Positions 44,872 through 53,610 of a stretch of DNA of 64,000 nt are shown here, piece by piece. Position 1 is the first letter of the stretch, and each line of letters starts with the position of its first letter. The notes under the pieces were generated by a model that was not told where the DNA came from, made no database searches, and saw only the letters and a program-made list of their open reading frames with translations. The stretch comes from Bog-473 sp963717455 (GTDB taxonomy: Bacteria > Actinomycetota > Acidimicrobiia > Acidimicrobiales > RAAP-2), in contig OY970336.1 in the NCBI GenBank assembly GCA_963717455.1, forward strand, positions 4,030,001 through 4,094,000, given 5' to 3'. The translations under genes were made by a program, and so were the position numbers.

Positions 44872-46634
44872 TGGGAGGGGGGCCAGCCCCCCTCCCGGCC
44901 TCCCCCTGACGGGACTCGGTTCGGGTTGATCGCGTCGGCCCGGCAGAGCCGGTCCTCGTCCGGGCACGCTGGTGCGATGTCCAGCGTGATCAATATCAAC
45001 GACGTCCTCGACGGCCACGTGCGTCTCTCGGTCGACTGCGTGGACCGGGTCCTTCTGAACGCGTACGTGCCGACGCTGCAGACCTCTGGTGGCGTGGCGT
45101 ACTTCATGCGCGAGCACCTCGGCCTGCCTATCCCCTCTCCCGCTGTGATGGAGAAGATCGGCAATCGCTTCCGCCGTGAGGTCCGTGCCTTCGCCGAGCG
45201 GCAGGACATCCCGATCTTGCACCTCAAAAAGCCCGACCGGACCCGTTGGGACGACCGCAAGCTCGACCACGTCCGGCCCTACCTCGAGCAAGCCGAGCGT
45301 GAGGGGTACTTCGGCGTGGTGGCCATCGTCGCTGCCCAGGAGTTCGCGTGGGTCTTCAGCGCCAAGGACCGCACCAAGGAGAAGGGCGCGGCGTGGTTCG
45401 ACTTCGTCAAGGAGCAACGCCGGGTCGGGGTGTACTACTTCTACGTCAATGACCCCGAGTTCGGGCCCGGGTTCGTCAAGATCGTGACCTACTTCCCCTA
45501 TCCGGCCAAGGTCTGGGTGAACGGGCACGAGTGGGCCAAGCGTCAGGCCACCAAGGCCGGGCTCGCCTACACCTCGCTGGCCAACGGGTTCGCCACCTGT
45601 GCGAATCCGACGTCCCTCCAGCGGATCTGTGACCGCCTGGGGCCCGACGACCTCGGGGCGTTCTTCGAGCGCACGCTGGCCCTCGTCCCCACCCCGCTCA
45701 CCGACGAGGACCGCGCGGCGGGCTATTGGTGGGAGCTGTCCATGCGCCAGGTCGAAGTCAGCCGCACCCTGGTCTTCGACGACCCCCGCCGGGCCCGTGG
45801 GTTCTTCGAGTCCTTGGTGCAAGACAACGTCGGCATCGGGCGCCCCGAACAGGTGGCCCTGGTCTTCGCCCGCCGCCTCAGCCGTCCCACCAAGCACCCC
45901 TACCGCCAACGGGTCTTCACCAGCGGCACCGAGGTGCGCCTCGACTTCTCCTACAAGCACAGCCGCGTCAAGCAATACCTCAAAGAAGGGAGGGCACTTC
46001 GTATCGAGACCGTCATCAACAAACCCGCCGACCTGGGGCTTCGCTCCCGGATCGAGCACCTGCCCGAGCTGGTCCTCGCCGCTCGGCTGGTCAACGATCG
46101 TCTGCTTAGCATTGAACGTGCCGGCCAGGGCTGTGCCATCGGCTCTGCGCTCTTTGAGCGCATCCACCAGCCCTACGCAAGGGAGGGCCAGAGAACCGGA
46201 GCCCTGCGCTTCGGAGATATACGCGCCATGGCCCTGGCCGGCGCTTTGTGCATGGTGGTCAACGCCGTCACCGGATTCACCAATCGAAGCCTTCGCGGGC
46301 AGGTGGCCGGACTCCTCGGCACCGACTACAGCACCAACCAGATGACCTATGACCTGCGCCGCCTCCGGCTCCATGGTGTGATCGAGCGACTCCCGGGCAC
46401 CAACACCTACCGCGTCACCACAGAAGGCATACGGATCGCCGTGTTCTACACCAAGCTCCGAGAGCGACTGCTCGGACCACTCCTCGACGCCGACCAGCCG
46501 CCAGCAACACTCGAACTTCGACACGCGCTCTGCACGATCGACCACGCCATCGCCGACTACGTCACGAACGCCCGACTCGGGGCCGCCGCCTGAAACTTGT
46601 CACAATGTCATGACTTCGGAGCCCTGAGCAGAGC
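44872..46634 (+). mobile_element. ~1.76 kb inserted element of unrecognised type
   Basis: Inserted in the CDGSH-hemoglobin gene. A TAG trinucleotide occurs at both borders (44869-44871 and 46635-46637); deleting the element with one TAG joins ...GPYL to ITNAES... exactly in frame. The left border opens with a perfect 11-bp hairpin stem (GGGAGGGGGGC and its complement, 44873-44896). The ends are not obvious inverted repeats of each other. It carries one gene, reading antisense to the host gene. Confidence 0.75.
44977..46593 (+). CDS. 538-residue protein of the inserted element, function unrecognised
   Basis: MSSVININDVLDGHVRLSVD opens a protein with no domain I can name. Notable segments: a helical N-terminus (HLGLPIPSPAVMEKIGNRFR), FYVNDPEFGPGFVKIVTYFP YPAKVWVNGHEWAKRQ, GYWWELSMRQVEVSRTLVFD, a basic YKHSRVKQYLKEGRALRIET, and a C-terminal winged-helix-like RLRLHGVIERLPGTNTYRVT. 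Conserved-looking Trp/His/Asp residues may form an active site. Because its gene is the sole content of an element that interrupts another gene, it is the candidate mobility protein. No RVE, HUH, or serine/tyrosine recombinase motif is seen. Confidence 0.7.
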   Translation: MSSVININDVLDGHVRLSVDCVDRVLLNAYVPTLQTSGGVAYFMREHLGLPIPSPAVMEKIGNRFRREVRAFAERQDIPILHLKKPDRTRWDDRKLDHVRPYLEQAEREGYFGVVAIVAAQEFAWVFSAKDRTKEKGAAWFDFVKEQRRVGVYYFYVNDPEFGPGFVKIVTYFPYPAKVWVNGHEWAKRQATKAGLAYTSLANGFATCANPTSLQRICDRLGPDDLGAFFERTLALVPTPLTDEDRAAGYWWELSMRQVEVSRTLVFDDPRRARGFFESLVQDNVGIGRPEQVALVFARRLSRPTKHPYRQRVFTSGTEVRLDFSYKHSRVKQYLKEGRALRIETVINKPADLGLRSRIEHLPELVLAARLVNDRLLSIERAGQGCAIGSALFERIHQPYAREGQRTGALRFGDIRAMALAGALCMVVNAVTGFTNRSLRGQVAGLLGTDYSTNQMTYDLRRLRLHGVIERLPGTNTYRVTTEGIRIAVFYTKLRERLLGPLLDADQPPATLELRHALCTIDHAIADYVTNARLGAAA

Positions 46635-47174
46635 TAGGTACGGCCCGTCGAGCGAAGCCAGTATCCCTGCCATGAGCCCCGCTTGGAGGTCGGTTAACTC
46701 CGCCACCCGAGAGTCTCGGTTAGGCCCAGGTTGGAGAGCCAGACCCTGGAGGGCTGCAACCGCTTCGAGTAACCTCGTCGGACACTCCGGGACGCGCCGG
46801 AGATGGGTCGCCGTTTTGGCCAAGTCCCATAGGCGGTCATCCGGGGATCCCCCGTTCGAACTTGCGAATCCTGGCCAATCCTCGGTCTGGCTGGCATGTG
46901 GGTGGCCGCTCCCAGAGGGGGTGCGGAGAACCTCGACCAATGGGCGCGCCACGGACTCGATCAACGCTCTACTCACGACGTTGCCTGAGCCGGGACCATT
47001 TCGATCTTGGTCGACAAGCGAGCGTGCCAGGTCGAGCACAGCGGAGACGAGCCCACGCACGTCGTTGGCTCCGTCCTCGGTATCGTGGACGCGGACTTGG
47101 CCCTCGATCTCTTTGATCCGGGCCAACAGAGCCCTGGTGTCCGGGCGCCGCCCACCGTTGTCTTGTTCAGTCAT
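46608..47174 (-). pseudogene. CDGSH/truncated-hemoglobin fusion, 5' part
   Basis: MTEQDNGGRRPDTRALLARI starts a helical domain (RLWDLAKTATHLRRVPECPT, LLEAVAALQGLALQPG) of about 175 residues that ends LQAGLMAGILASLDGPYL. In complete homologs this helical region leads directly into the first CDGSH motif. Here the frame runs 10 codons into the inserted element (ALLRAPKS) and stops at 46608. Alone it would encode a 188-residue protein without any cofactor site. Confidence 0.72.
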
Positions 47175-47242
47175 TGGCGGACACTGCTTTCTGGGCTTGG
47201 ATGAACGCGCTCTTCTGCATCCCCCCGGGCAGATCAGGATCG

Positions 47243-47683
47243 CTACCCACGTGTCTCTGACGCCGCCGCCTCAGCGATCTGTCGGTCCTCCGCGCCGGTC
47301 ATAGCCCCCGCCACTCCTATCGCTCCAGCCACTTGTCCATCCATGAGAAATGGTATTCCACCGGCGATAAGAGCCAAGCCAGGTCTGGCCGCAAAGGAAG
47401 CGATTGCAGCACCGTCGGACTCGATAGCCGCGTAGAAGTCGTCGGGTGGCATGCCGATCGCTGCCGCTGCGTAGGCCTTGTTGATCGCCGTCTGCACGCT
47501 TACTAAAGGAGCACCGTCCATACGCACCATCTCCTTCAGCACTCCGGACTCGTCGACCGTCACAAGCGTGACTCGAACGTTCATCGACCGTGTTTCGTCC
47601 AACGCCGCTTTCATGACTTGCCTCGACCATTCTTCTGACAGCGTGGGCCGCATGGCCGCGTTATTGACCTTCTTTGTCACCAT
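47243..47683 (-). CDS. GlcG/HbpS family heme-binding-like protein
   Basis: A 146-residue protein of the GlcG/HbpS (DUF336) family: VTLVTVDESGVLKEMVRMDG, INKAYAAAAIGMPPDDF, ALIAGGIPFLMDGQVAGAIG and VAGAMTGAEDRQIAEAA are the diagnostic segments. HbpS binds heme and senses oxidative stress; GlcG accompanies glycolate use. No secretion signal is present. I chose the ATG at 47683 on homology; 14 further codons are open upstream. Confidence 0.88.
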   Translation of the reverse strand: MVTKKVNNAAMRPTLSEEWSRQVMKAALDETRSMNVRVTLVTVDESGVLKEMVRMDGAPLVSVQTAINKAYAAAAIGMPPDDFYAAIESDGAAIASFAARPGLALIAGGIPFLMDGQVAGAIGVAGAMTGAEDRQIAEAAASETRG

Positions 47684-47776
47684 TCCTCCATAGTCTCGTG
47701 CTCGATCTGTTGAATCTGTGAACATGTATTGGCGCTGGCGGACAATTGATGGCGCCGCCGGAGATCGGTGGTCCAG

Positions 47777-50329
47777 TTACCCAACCTCGCGTCGCGCGAG
47801 CAATCTCAGGGTCGGGCCAAGCGTCGCAGTTCCCACGAGGAGAACGACGAGCCCGAGGATGACACCTGCAGAAGCCACGGGTATGTACGGAATCGACGAG
47901 CCCGCCAGTGCCTTCGACACGGCGACGACTGCGGCGATCTGCGCAGCTGCGCCCAGCACGACACCGACGATCGTTATGCCTGCCGCCCGAAGGACCGTCA
48001 TGGCGAGTAGCTGTCGGACGGTTGCGCCGACCCTGCGAAGAAGCAAGAGCTCTTCTCGTCCCTGCAGAGTCGCCACGACGAGGATGTTGACCAGCGCTAC
48101 ACCGGCGAGCAGTCCAACGAGCGCTAGCAGAAGGTCGTTCGCGTAGGAGGTCTGCGAATTGAGCAGCTCGTACTGGGCGTTCGCCACGGTCCGGCTGCTC
48201 ACCTGAAGTCCCTGGTACTGCGCCTTGAGAGAGCCGATCGCCGAGCGCAAGGCCGTCGGGCTCGCCTGCGGTGTACTGGCGACGAGCACTTCTTCGAGGT
48301 CGTTCGCACCGAGATGCCCACCCCCAGAAGCCCCAGTCGGGACGAGCACGTCCGCGAAACCGGCGGAGCGGGAGAAGATGGCGGTGATCTTTGCGCGATA
48401 CGCGGTGCCGTCTGCCAGGTAGGTGATGATGGTCTCTCCGAGGTGGACGTCCATCGCGCCACTCCCGGCGATCAGCGTGCTCACAGCGACGTCGCCCGCG
48501 CCGAAGTGGGCCAGGTTCCCCTCGGTCACCCCAAGATTCAACACGGAGCCGATTGGCCCGGGCGTGATGGCCTCGGCCGATGCGTTTTCGGCGCCCTGGT
48601 ACGGAACGTAGACCGTCGTCGGTACGAGACCGATGGCGCCCGTGACGCCGGGCTCAGAGCCGATTGCTGTAAGCACCGATGGGTTGAGCCCGGGACCGGG
48701 CGCGCTGACGACAGTGCTTGCCGCAAGACGCTGGCGGGCTTGCGTGGTAGCGGCGTGGATCTCGGTGGCGTCGATGATCGTGATGGCGCCGGCGAAGCAG
48801 ACGGGCAGTGCGATCGCTATAGCGGCGGCCGCCATCCGCCGCGAATGAGCTCGGAGATCGGCACTGGCGAGGCGACCCGACGTCCCGCCCAGGAGGACGA
48901 GCGGCAGATGCAGAATCCGCTCGGCAAGCACCATTAAGTAGGGCCCGAGCAAGGCGATCCCAGCCATGAAGGCAAGGAGGACGAGCAGCGCCTGGTTCTG
49001 CTGCTGGGAAGCATCGGGTTGCTGCAGGGCAACCGCGGCGAGCACCGCTCCCCCACCGAGCGCGCCGACGCCGAGGACGAGGCGCAAGGGACGCGGGAAG
49101 CGCCGCTCGATGCTCGCTTCTTTGAGCGCGGCAGCCGGACGGATCCGGCTCGCTCGCCGGGCTGCAAAGAGGCCGGCGAGTTCGGCGACGACCACTGCCG
49201 CAGCGATCGAGGGAACTAGCTCCACGGGGCTCGTCCAGGCATGCGTGGAGGGTGGAGCGAACTGGTGGGCGACCAGGCCGCGCACCGAGAGCGATGCGAG
49301 CCACGTCCCAGGGAGGTAGGCGAGAAATCCGGCAAGGACGCCGAGCACGGCGAGCTCAGCCATGATCATGCGCCGGACCTGACCCGGCGTGGCGCCGACC
49401 GCGCGCAAGAGGGCCGTCGTGCGCGCCCGCTCGGCGACCGAGAAGGCGACAGTGCTCGCGACGACGAAGAGTGAGATGGGCACGACGGTCATGCCGGCAC
49501 CGCCACCGAATATCGACAGGTTTGACAGGCCGCTCGCAGCGGAGACGTCCTCGGCTACCCCCCGGGAACTCCCACTCAACACCGAGAGGTGTTGTCCCGA
49601 GTGCGCCGCGCGCACTCGGGAAGTGAGCTGGGCAGAGGAGACGCCGGGCTGGGCGACGATGCCGATGAGATCCGCCTCGCCGGGATGGCCATAGAGGGCT
49701 GCGGCTTCGGTACCAGAGAAGAACACCGTCCAGGTTCCCGCCGGGTCGCCGGCCGGCGAAGCGGCGATGCCCACGATGGCGAAGGAAGAGAGCGGCTGGC
49801 CGATGAGACAAACCTCGTCGCCGACGCCAAGTCCGGTCGACCTGGCCACACCTCTCCCGAGCACGAGCTGGTTCGAAGCGCTCGGCGCGTGACCCGAAAG
49901 AAGCTTGAAGGGCGTGAGTACAGCGCTCTGCCAGCCGTAGCCGGTGAGCGGCTCGGCGCTCGTGCCGGCGGCTACCTGGCCGTCGGGCAGCGAGAGCGCG
50001 ACCTGCACCGACCGGTCCGCGACGGCATCGCGTATGCCGGGGATGTTCCCAAGCTCCGTCGCCACGGTGGCGGGGACGCGTCGGTAGCTCGTGAGGGGGA
50101 GGATGTCGGTTGTCGCGTCTTGGCCGCTGCCGGAGGTGAACGCAACGTCCGGCTTGCCCGTGACGACGATGGTCGTTGCTGCGAGGCGCTCGGCTGGGAC
50201 CGACGAGTTTTTCCCTGCTTCTCCGACCGAGAACGCCCAGGTGACGACCGATGCGGCAACGATCAACGCGACGAGGATTCCGACGATCGGCGCCGGTCGG
50301 TGCCTGAGAGTGGCAAGGAGCTGCCTCAT
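47777..50329 (-). CDS. ABC transporter permease, FtsX/MacB-like
   Basis: An 850-residue membrane protein. One N-terminal helix (PIVGILVALIVAASVVTWAF), a large extracytoplasmic MacB-core domain (residues 45-270), a first FtsX permease block (TVVPISLFVVASTVAFSVAE ... ), a second extracytoplasmic domain and a second FtsX block at the C-terminus (LLLALVGLLAGVALVNILVV). This is the large duplicated exporter type. It overlaps the ATPase gene by ATGA at 50326. Probably exports a lipid, peptide or drug. Confidence 0.9.
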   Translation of the reverse strand: MRQLLATLRHRPAPIVGILVALIVAASVVTWAFSVGEAGKNSSVPAERLAATTIVVTGKPDVAFTSGSGQDATTDILPLTSYRRVPATVATELGNIPGIRDAVADRSVQVALSLPDGQVAAGTSAEPLTGYGWQSAVLTPFKLLSGHAPSASNQLVLGRGVARSTGLGVGDEVCLIGQPLSSFAIVGIAASPAGDPAGTWTVFFSGTEAAALYGHPGEADLIGIVAQPGVSSAQLTSRVRAAHSGQHLSVLSGSSRGVAEDVSAASGLSNLSIFGGGAGMTVVPISLFVVASTVAFSVAERARTTALLRAVGATPGQVRRMIMAELAVLGVLAGFLAYLPGTWLASLSVRGLVAHQFAPPSTHAWTSPVELVPSIAAAVVVAELAGLFAARRASRIRPAAALKEASIERRFPRPLRLVLGVGALGGGAVLAAVALQQPDASQQQNQALLVLLAFMAGIALLGPYLMVLAERILHLPLVLLGGTSGRLASADLRAHSRRMAAAAIAIALPVCFAGAITIIDATEIHAATTQARQRLAASTVVSAPGPGLNPSVLTAIGSEPGVTGAIGLVPTTVYVPYQGAENASAEAITPGPIGSVLNLGVTEGNLAHFGAGDVAVSTLIAGSGAMDVHLGETIITYLADGTAYRAKITAIFSRSAGFADVLVPTGASGGGHLGANDLEEVLVASTPQASPTALRSAIGSLKAQYQGLQVSSRTVANAQYELLNSQTSYANDLLLALVGLLAGVALVNILVVATLQGREELLLLRRVGATVRQLLAMTVLRAAGITIVGVVLGAAAQIAAVVAVSKALAGSSIPYIPVASAGVILGLVVLLVGTATLGPTLRLLARREVG

Positions 50330-51144
50330 CGAAGATCCTCCCCCGAATGCGCCGTTTCCCCGAGGCGCCGCAGGATCGCGGCGAGCTCGCCCGCGTCCGG
50401 CGCCTCGATTTGGACGACCAGCTTTCCGCGGTCGAGGAGCAAGACCCGGTCCGCTTGGGCGGCAACAGTGGGCTCGTGGGTCACCACCACGACGGTCTGA
50501 CGAAGCTCATCCACGGCCTGGCGGAGCAGGCTGACGATCGCCTCCGAGGTGTACGGGTCGAGCGCTGCGGTGGGCTCGTCGGCAAAGATCACCTCTGGTC
50601 GTGCGACCAGCGCGCGGGCGATTGCCACGCGCTGTTGTTGGCCCCCCGACAGCGTTCCGGGAAGGCGCCGCAGCTGGTCAGCGATGCCGACGCGCTCGGC
50701 GAGCTGCTCGACGTGGCGCCGGTCGACGTGACGGTGGTCGAGGCGGAGCGGCAGCGCGATGTTCTCCGCCACCGAGAGGCTCGGGACGAGGTTGAACGCC
50801 TGGAACACGAAGCCGACTCGCTCGCGACGCAGTATCGACAGCTTGCGCCGGCTCAGGCCGTTGAGGTCGGTACCGCCGAGGCGCACGGCGCCCGACGTCG
50901 GACGATCAAGGCCGGCGGCAACCTGGAGGAGGGTTGACTTTCCCGAGCCCGAGAGACCCATGACCGCGCTGAACGACGCATGGGGGAACACGGCGCTGAC
51001 CCCTCGCAACGCCCCAGTACCACGTCGGCGACGGCCATAGCGCTTCGTGACGGCATCGAGCTTGACCGCGACACGCGGCACGGCGTCATGCGGGTTTCCC
51101 TCCACGGTCGATCGGTCCGTCCTGTCAGCGGTTGCAGTCCTCAT
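50326..51144 (-). CDS. ABC transporter ATP-binding protein, MacB/LolD-like
   Basis: A 272-residue ATPase. Walker A GLSGSGKST (about 60-68), Q-loop FVFQAFNLVPSLSV, signature TLSGGQQQRVAIARAL, Walker B VIFADEPTAALDP and the switch His in VVVVTHEP. This is the LolD/MacB family that pairs with FtsX-type permeases; its partner is directly downstream. Conserved sequence starts at about residue 25 (VAVKLDAVTKRYG), so a shorter start is possible. Confidence 0.92.
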   Translation of the reverse strand: MRTATADRTDRSTVEGNPHDAVPRVAVKLDAVTKRYGRRRRGTGALRGVSAVFPHASFSAVMGLSGSGKSTLLQVAAGLDRPTSGAVRLGGTDLNGLSRRKLSILRRERVGFVFQAFNLVPSLSVAENIALPLRLDHRHVDRRHVEQLAERVGIADQLRRLPGTLSGGQQQRVAIARALVARPEVIFADEPTAALDPYTSEAIVSLLRQAVDELRQTVVVVTHEPTVAAQADRVLLLDRGKLVVQIEAPDAGELAAILRRLGETAHSGEDLR

Positions 51145-51180
51145 TGGTCCAGCATCGGGAATGGGCGTCCTCGGACGGGG

Positions 51181-51394
51181 ACAGGGTTCGGTTCAGGGTG
51201 CAAAGTTGAAGTTGTTGTCACGTATGTCTCCATTTGGTTGTTGACGAGGTAAGACTGCGTTTCGTTCGGACTGCGAGGCGACCATTCGCGGCGTGCTACG
51301 CGCCGCCGGCTTCAAACGAGGATGAGCAGTCGGGCGATGGGGTGATCCGCTATTTCTCTACCGAGGCAGACCACGGAAGTCCGGCAGATTCATG
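51181..51394. repeat. direct repeat, copy A (~214 bp)
   Basis: Aligns along its whole length with 52273-52489 (starts CAGGGTTCGGTTC, shared CACGTATGTCTCCATTTGG, ends GCAGATTCATG), with scattered substitutions and small indels. The minus strand corresponds to the last ~28 codons of tetR plus the tetR-to-DUF998 spacer, but the coding frame is broken here. Confidence 0.85.
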
Positions 51395-51509
51395 TGGCTC
51401 CGTCCCTACCGTCGGCTCTTCCGCGCCGGCCATGACCAAGCCGAACTGTGGGTCGTCTGGCTCGTAGCTGGTTGCCCGCGCCACGAATGGCGGGCAGAAG
51501 GGCCGGTCT

Positions 51510-52229
51510 CTAGGAGCGGTCCTTCTGCTCCCCGACGTCACGGCTTATCGCATACTGCAATCTCCCACCGCGCCGCAGGACGCAGATCAAGAAGACCGTC
51601 CCAGGCACCGTGACCGCAATGCTTGCCGCCTTTTCGAAGAGACCGGCCGGGCCGTTGCCAGCCATGGCGACTCCGAATGCTGCAAGGAGTGCCATCATCA
51701 GCACGGCCGAAGTGCGCAGCCAGGTAGGCCACCCTCGCCAGCCCGGCTCGACGGAGAGTCGACTGGCGAGGACGAACAGGAACGCAACGGTAGCGATCAG
51801 GGCGACGAAGGTCGCCGATGTATGGATCGAACCATGGAGCGTCGCTGAAACCGGACGCACCACCCCAATTGGGTATCCCTTAGAGGGATCCTCGACGAAG
51901 ATGCCGACGATGATCATGCTGAGACCGGCGATACCCTGCAGCACTGGGCCCCATGTTGATCCTCGGCCAGGAGCAAGTGTTCTTCGCAATGCCAGTGCGA
52001 AGCAGAGGTTGAGGATTCCGAAAACAATGAAGTTCGTGATTTGGACCCAACCTCCGGGTCCGAGGCTCAGTGCACTCTCGGGTTGGCGAAAGACGTTGTA
52101 CCCAGGGCGAAAGAAGCCGTCGACCCAGACCGTCAGGTTGAAGAGCAGACCGCCGACAAGAGCGGCGGTCAACAGAGCTCGGTGAGCCCGTGACCCCGGG
52201 ATGAGCAATCGCGGGCGATCGCCTCCCAT
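51510..52229 (-). CDS. DUF998-like membrane protein
   Basis: A 239-residue integral membrane protein with about six helices (LLTAALVGGLLFNLTVWVDG, ITNFIVFGILNLCFALALRR, IAGLSMIIVGIFVEDP, TFVALIATVAFLFVLASRL, LMMALLAAFGVAMAG, VTVPGTVFLICVLRRG). The GFFRPGYNVFRQPESALSLG loop is typical of DUF998 proteins. The start is uncertain; ATG 52229 fits, while an open frame extends to 52325 through the repeat. It lies downstream of tetR on the same strand and is a likely regulated target. Confidence 0.8.
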   Translation of the reverse strand: MGGDRPRLLIPGSRAHRALLTAALVGGLLFNLTVWVDGFFRPGYNVFRQPESALSLGPGGWVQITNFIVFGILNLCFALALRRTLAPGRGSTWGPVLQGIAGLSMIIVGIFVEDPSKGYPIGVVRPVSATLHGSIHTSATFVALIATVAFLFVLASRLSVEPGWRGWPTWLRTSAVLMMALLAAFGVAMAGNGPAGLFEKAASIAVTVPGTVFLICVLRRGGRLQYAISRDVGEQKDRS

Positions 52230-52272
52230 GCTTGTTCGTGGCGGATCACGTAGTACATCAACGCCGACGGGA

Positions 52273-52489
52273 GCAGGGTTCGGTTCGGGGTGCAAAGTTG
52301 AAGTCGTTGACACGTATGTCTCCATTTGGGTTGATGACTAGGTAAGACTGCGTTTCGTACGGACTGCGAGGCGACCATTCGCGGTCTGCTACGCGGCGCG
52401 AGATTCAATCGAGGATGAGCAGTCGGGTGACGGATTGTTCCGCCATTTCCTCTACCGGGGCTGGCCACGGAAAGTCGGGCAGATTCATG
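52273..52489. repeat. direct repeat, copy B (~217 bp)
   Basis: Partner of copy A at 51181-51394. This copy contains the functional 3' end of the tetR gene (52405-52489) and the spacer before the DUF998-like gene, so it is the parental version. Confidence 0.85.
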
Positions 52490-53022
52490 CGGAGAAGCAC
52501 CAGTCCGTGCAGGTGCGCCCATACTTGGGCAGCAAGATAAGACGGGTCGTCGGTTGCACGTGCTCTACCGGCTTCTTGGCATCGTTCTATGGAATGGGCG
52601 AGTGCCTTGAATGCGGCATTGGGTTCGGGTGGGTTCGCCGGAGGAGCCTGATGGCTGAACATGAACCTGTACGGTCCCCGGTACTCAAGCGCGAACCTGC
52701 AGTACGCTCGGCAGCGCGCTTGTAGCGCCTCGACCGGGTCAGTGATTGACGCGCTGGCAATATCTCGCGCCTCGCTGAAGGTAGCGAAGCTTCGCTCGAC
52801 CACAGCCATCTTCAAGTGCTCAACATCGGCGAAGTGGCGGTAGATCGATGGCGCAGCGATGCCAATCCGGTTGGCCACTGCCCGAAGCGAGAGCTGATCT
52901 GCGTCGCCGGACTCTGCGATCAACTCGCTTGCCACGGCGATGATCTCTTCTCGCAGTCGATCACCCTGGCCACGTGGGTTGCGGCGACGAACCCGGCGAA
53001 CAGAACCTTTAACTTCAGCCAT
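52405..53022 (-). CDS. TetR family transcriptional regulator
   Basis: A 205-residue regulator. Helix-turn-helix LSLRAVANRIGIAAPSIYRH FADVEHLKMA at about residues 45-73; the ligand domain contains the TetR_C-like EALQARCRAYCRFALEYRGP and a terminal helix VEEMAEQSVTRLLILD. ATG 53022 (MAEVKGS) fits the family; ATG 53052 is an alternative. The upstream 70 bases are AT-rich and contain GTATCATAC, a possible operator. Likely represses its own gene and the DUF998-like gene. Confidence 0.87.
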   Translation of the reverse strand: MAEVKGSVRRVRRRNPRGQGDRLREEIIAVASELIAESGDADQLSLRAVANRIGIAAPSIYRHFADVEHLKMAVVERSFATFSEARDIASASITDPVEALQARCRAYCRFALEYRGPYRFMFSHQAPPANPPEPNAAFKALAHSIERCQEAGRARATDDPSYLAAQVWAHLHGLVLLRMNLPDFPWPAPVEEMAEQSVTRLLILD

Positions 53023-53125
53023 ATCTACGCTTTCATTATTAGCTTGTATCATACGTTTACAGCAGAAGTTTAGGTTGTCAAGTCCAGTCGTGGGCTGCCC
53101 ATAAAGGCCCAGTTGATAGGCCCTG

Positions 53126-53404
53126 TAGGTGCCGAGAACCCCATCCCTCCAGCTCAGGCGACGAGCCGGTACTCGTGGATGAGTCCGCCAAGGACGTCGG
53201 TTCGTCGTAGGCCAGCGACGTCGGGATCGGCGATCGGGGCGGTCGCTTCGGTGACCACCGAGGGGCACCGTTGATCGAGGGATCGGTGAGGCCGGTGCCC
53301 GTTGTAGTGATCCACGTACTCCGCGAGGACGACTTCGAGATGGCGGCGGCCGAGGATGAGGAGCCGGTCCAGGCACTCACCGCGGATCGTGCCCACAAAC
53401 CGTG
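53126..53404 (-). pseudogene. DDE transposase C-terminal remnant with right IS end
   Basis: On the minus strand RFVGTIRGECLDRLLILGRR, AEYVDHYNGHRPHRSLDQRC and LGGLIHEYRLVA match the last ~80 residues of the complete transposase at 26992-28065. The terminal repeat TAGGTGCCGAGAACCCCATC begins at 53126. The rest of the element is replaced at 53405 by a MITE. Confidence 0.82.
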
Positions 53405-53610
53405 TGCGTGCCGAAAACCTCATCCGATCTGCTGAGCTGGGACGACGCATCCTCGCGCCGTAACGGAGTCCCACCATGATGTGACCGCTACTGCACCGGT
53501 GTTACCTGTAGTGGGATCCTGCGAATCCGCAGCCAGATCATCGACGGAAGGTTCCCCAGCCTCAAAACGTTCGTCCAGGTCACGAGACCGGATGACGTTA
53601 TCGGCACGCA
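53405..53610. mobile_element. MITE-like element, copy 3 (206 bp)
   Basis: Third copy of the inverted-repeat element, slightly more diverged (GACGTTATCGG at its right end instead of GACGTTTTCGG, one insertion near 53450). It directly abuts the truncated transposase remnant. Confidence 0.85.

Noticed and set aside
43723..46545. A 940-codon open frame on the minus strand
   Set aside because: Most of it is the antisense shadow of the 538-residue gene at 44977-46593; only the part left of 44871 encodes recognisable domains.
19319..53610. The three short repeats as a CRISPR or REP array
   Set aside because: They are dispersed, about 205 bp long and have inverted termini matching an IS, so they are MITE-like, not CRISPR repeats.
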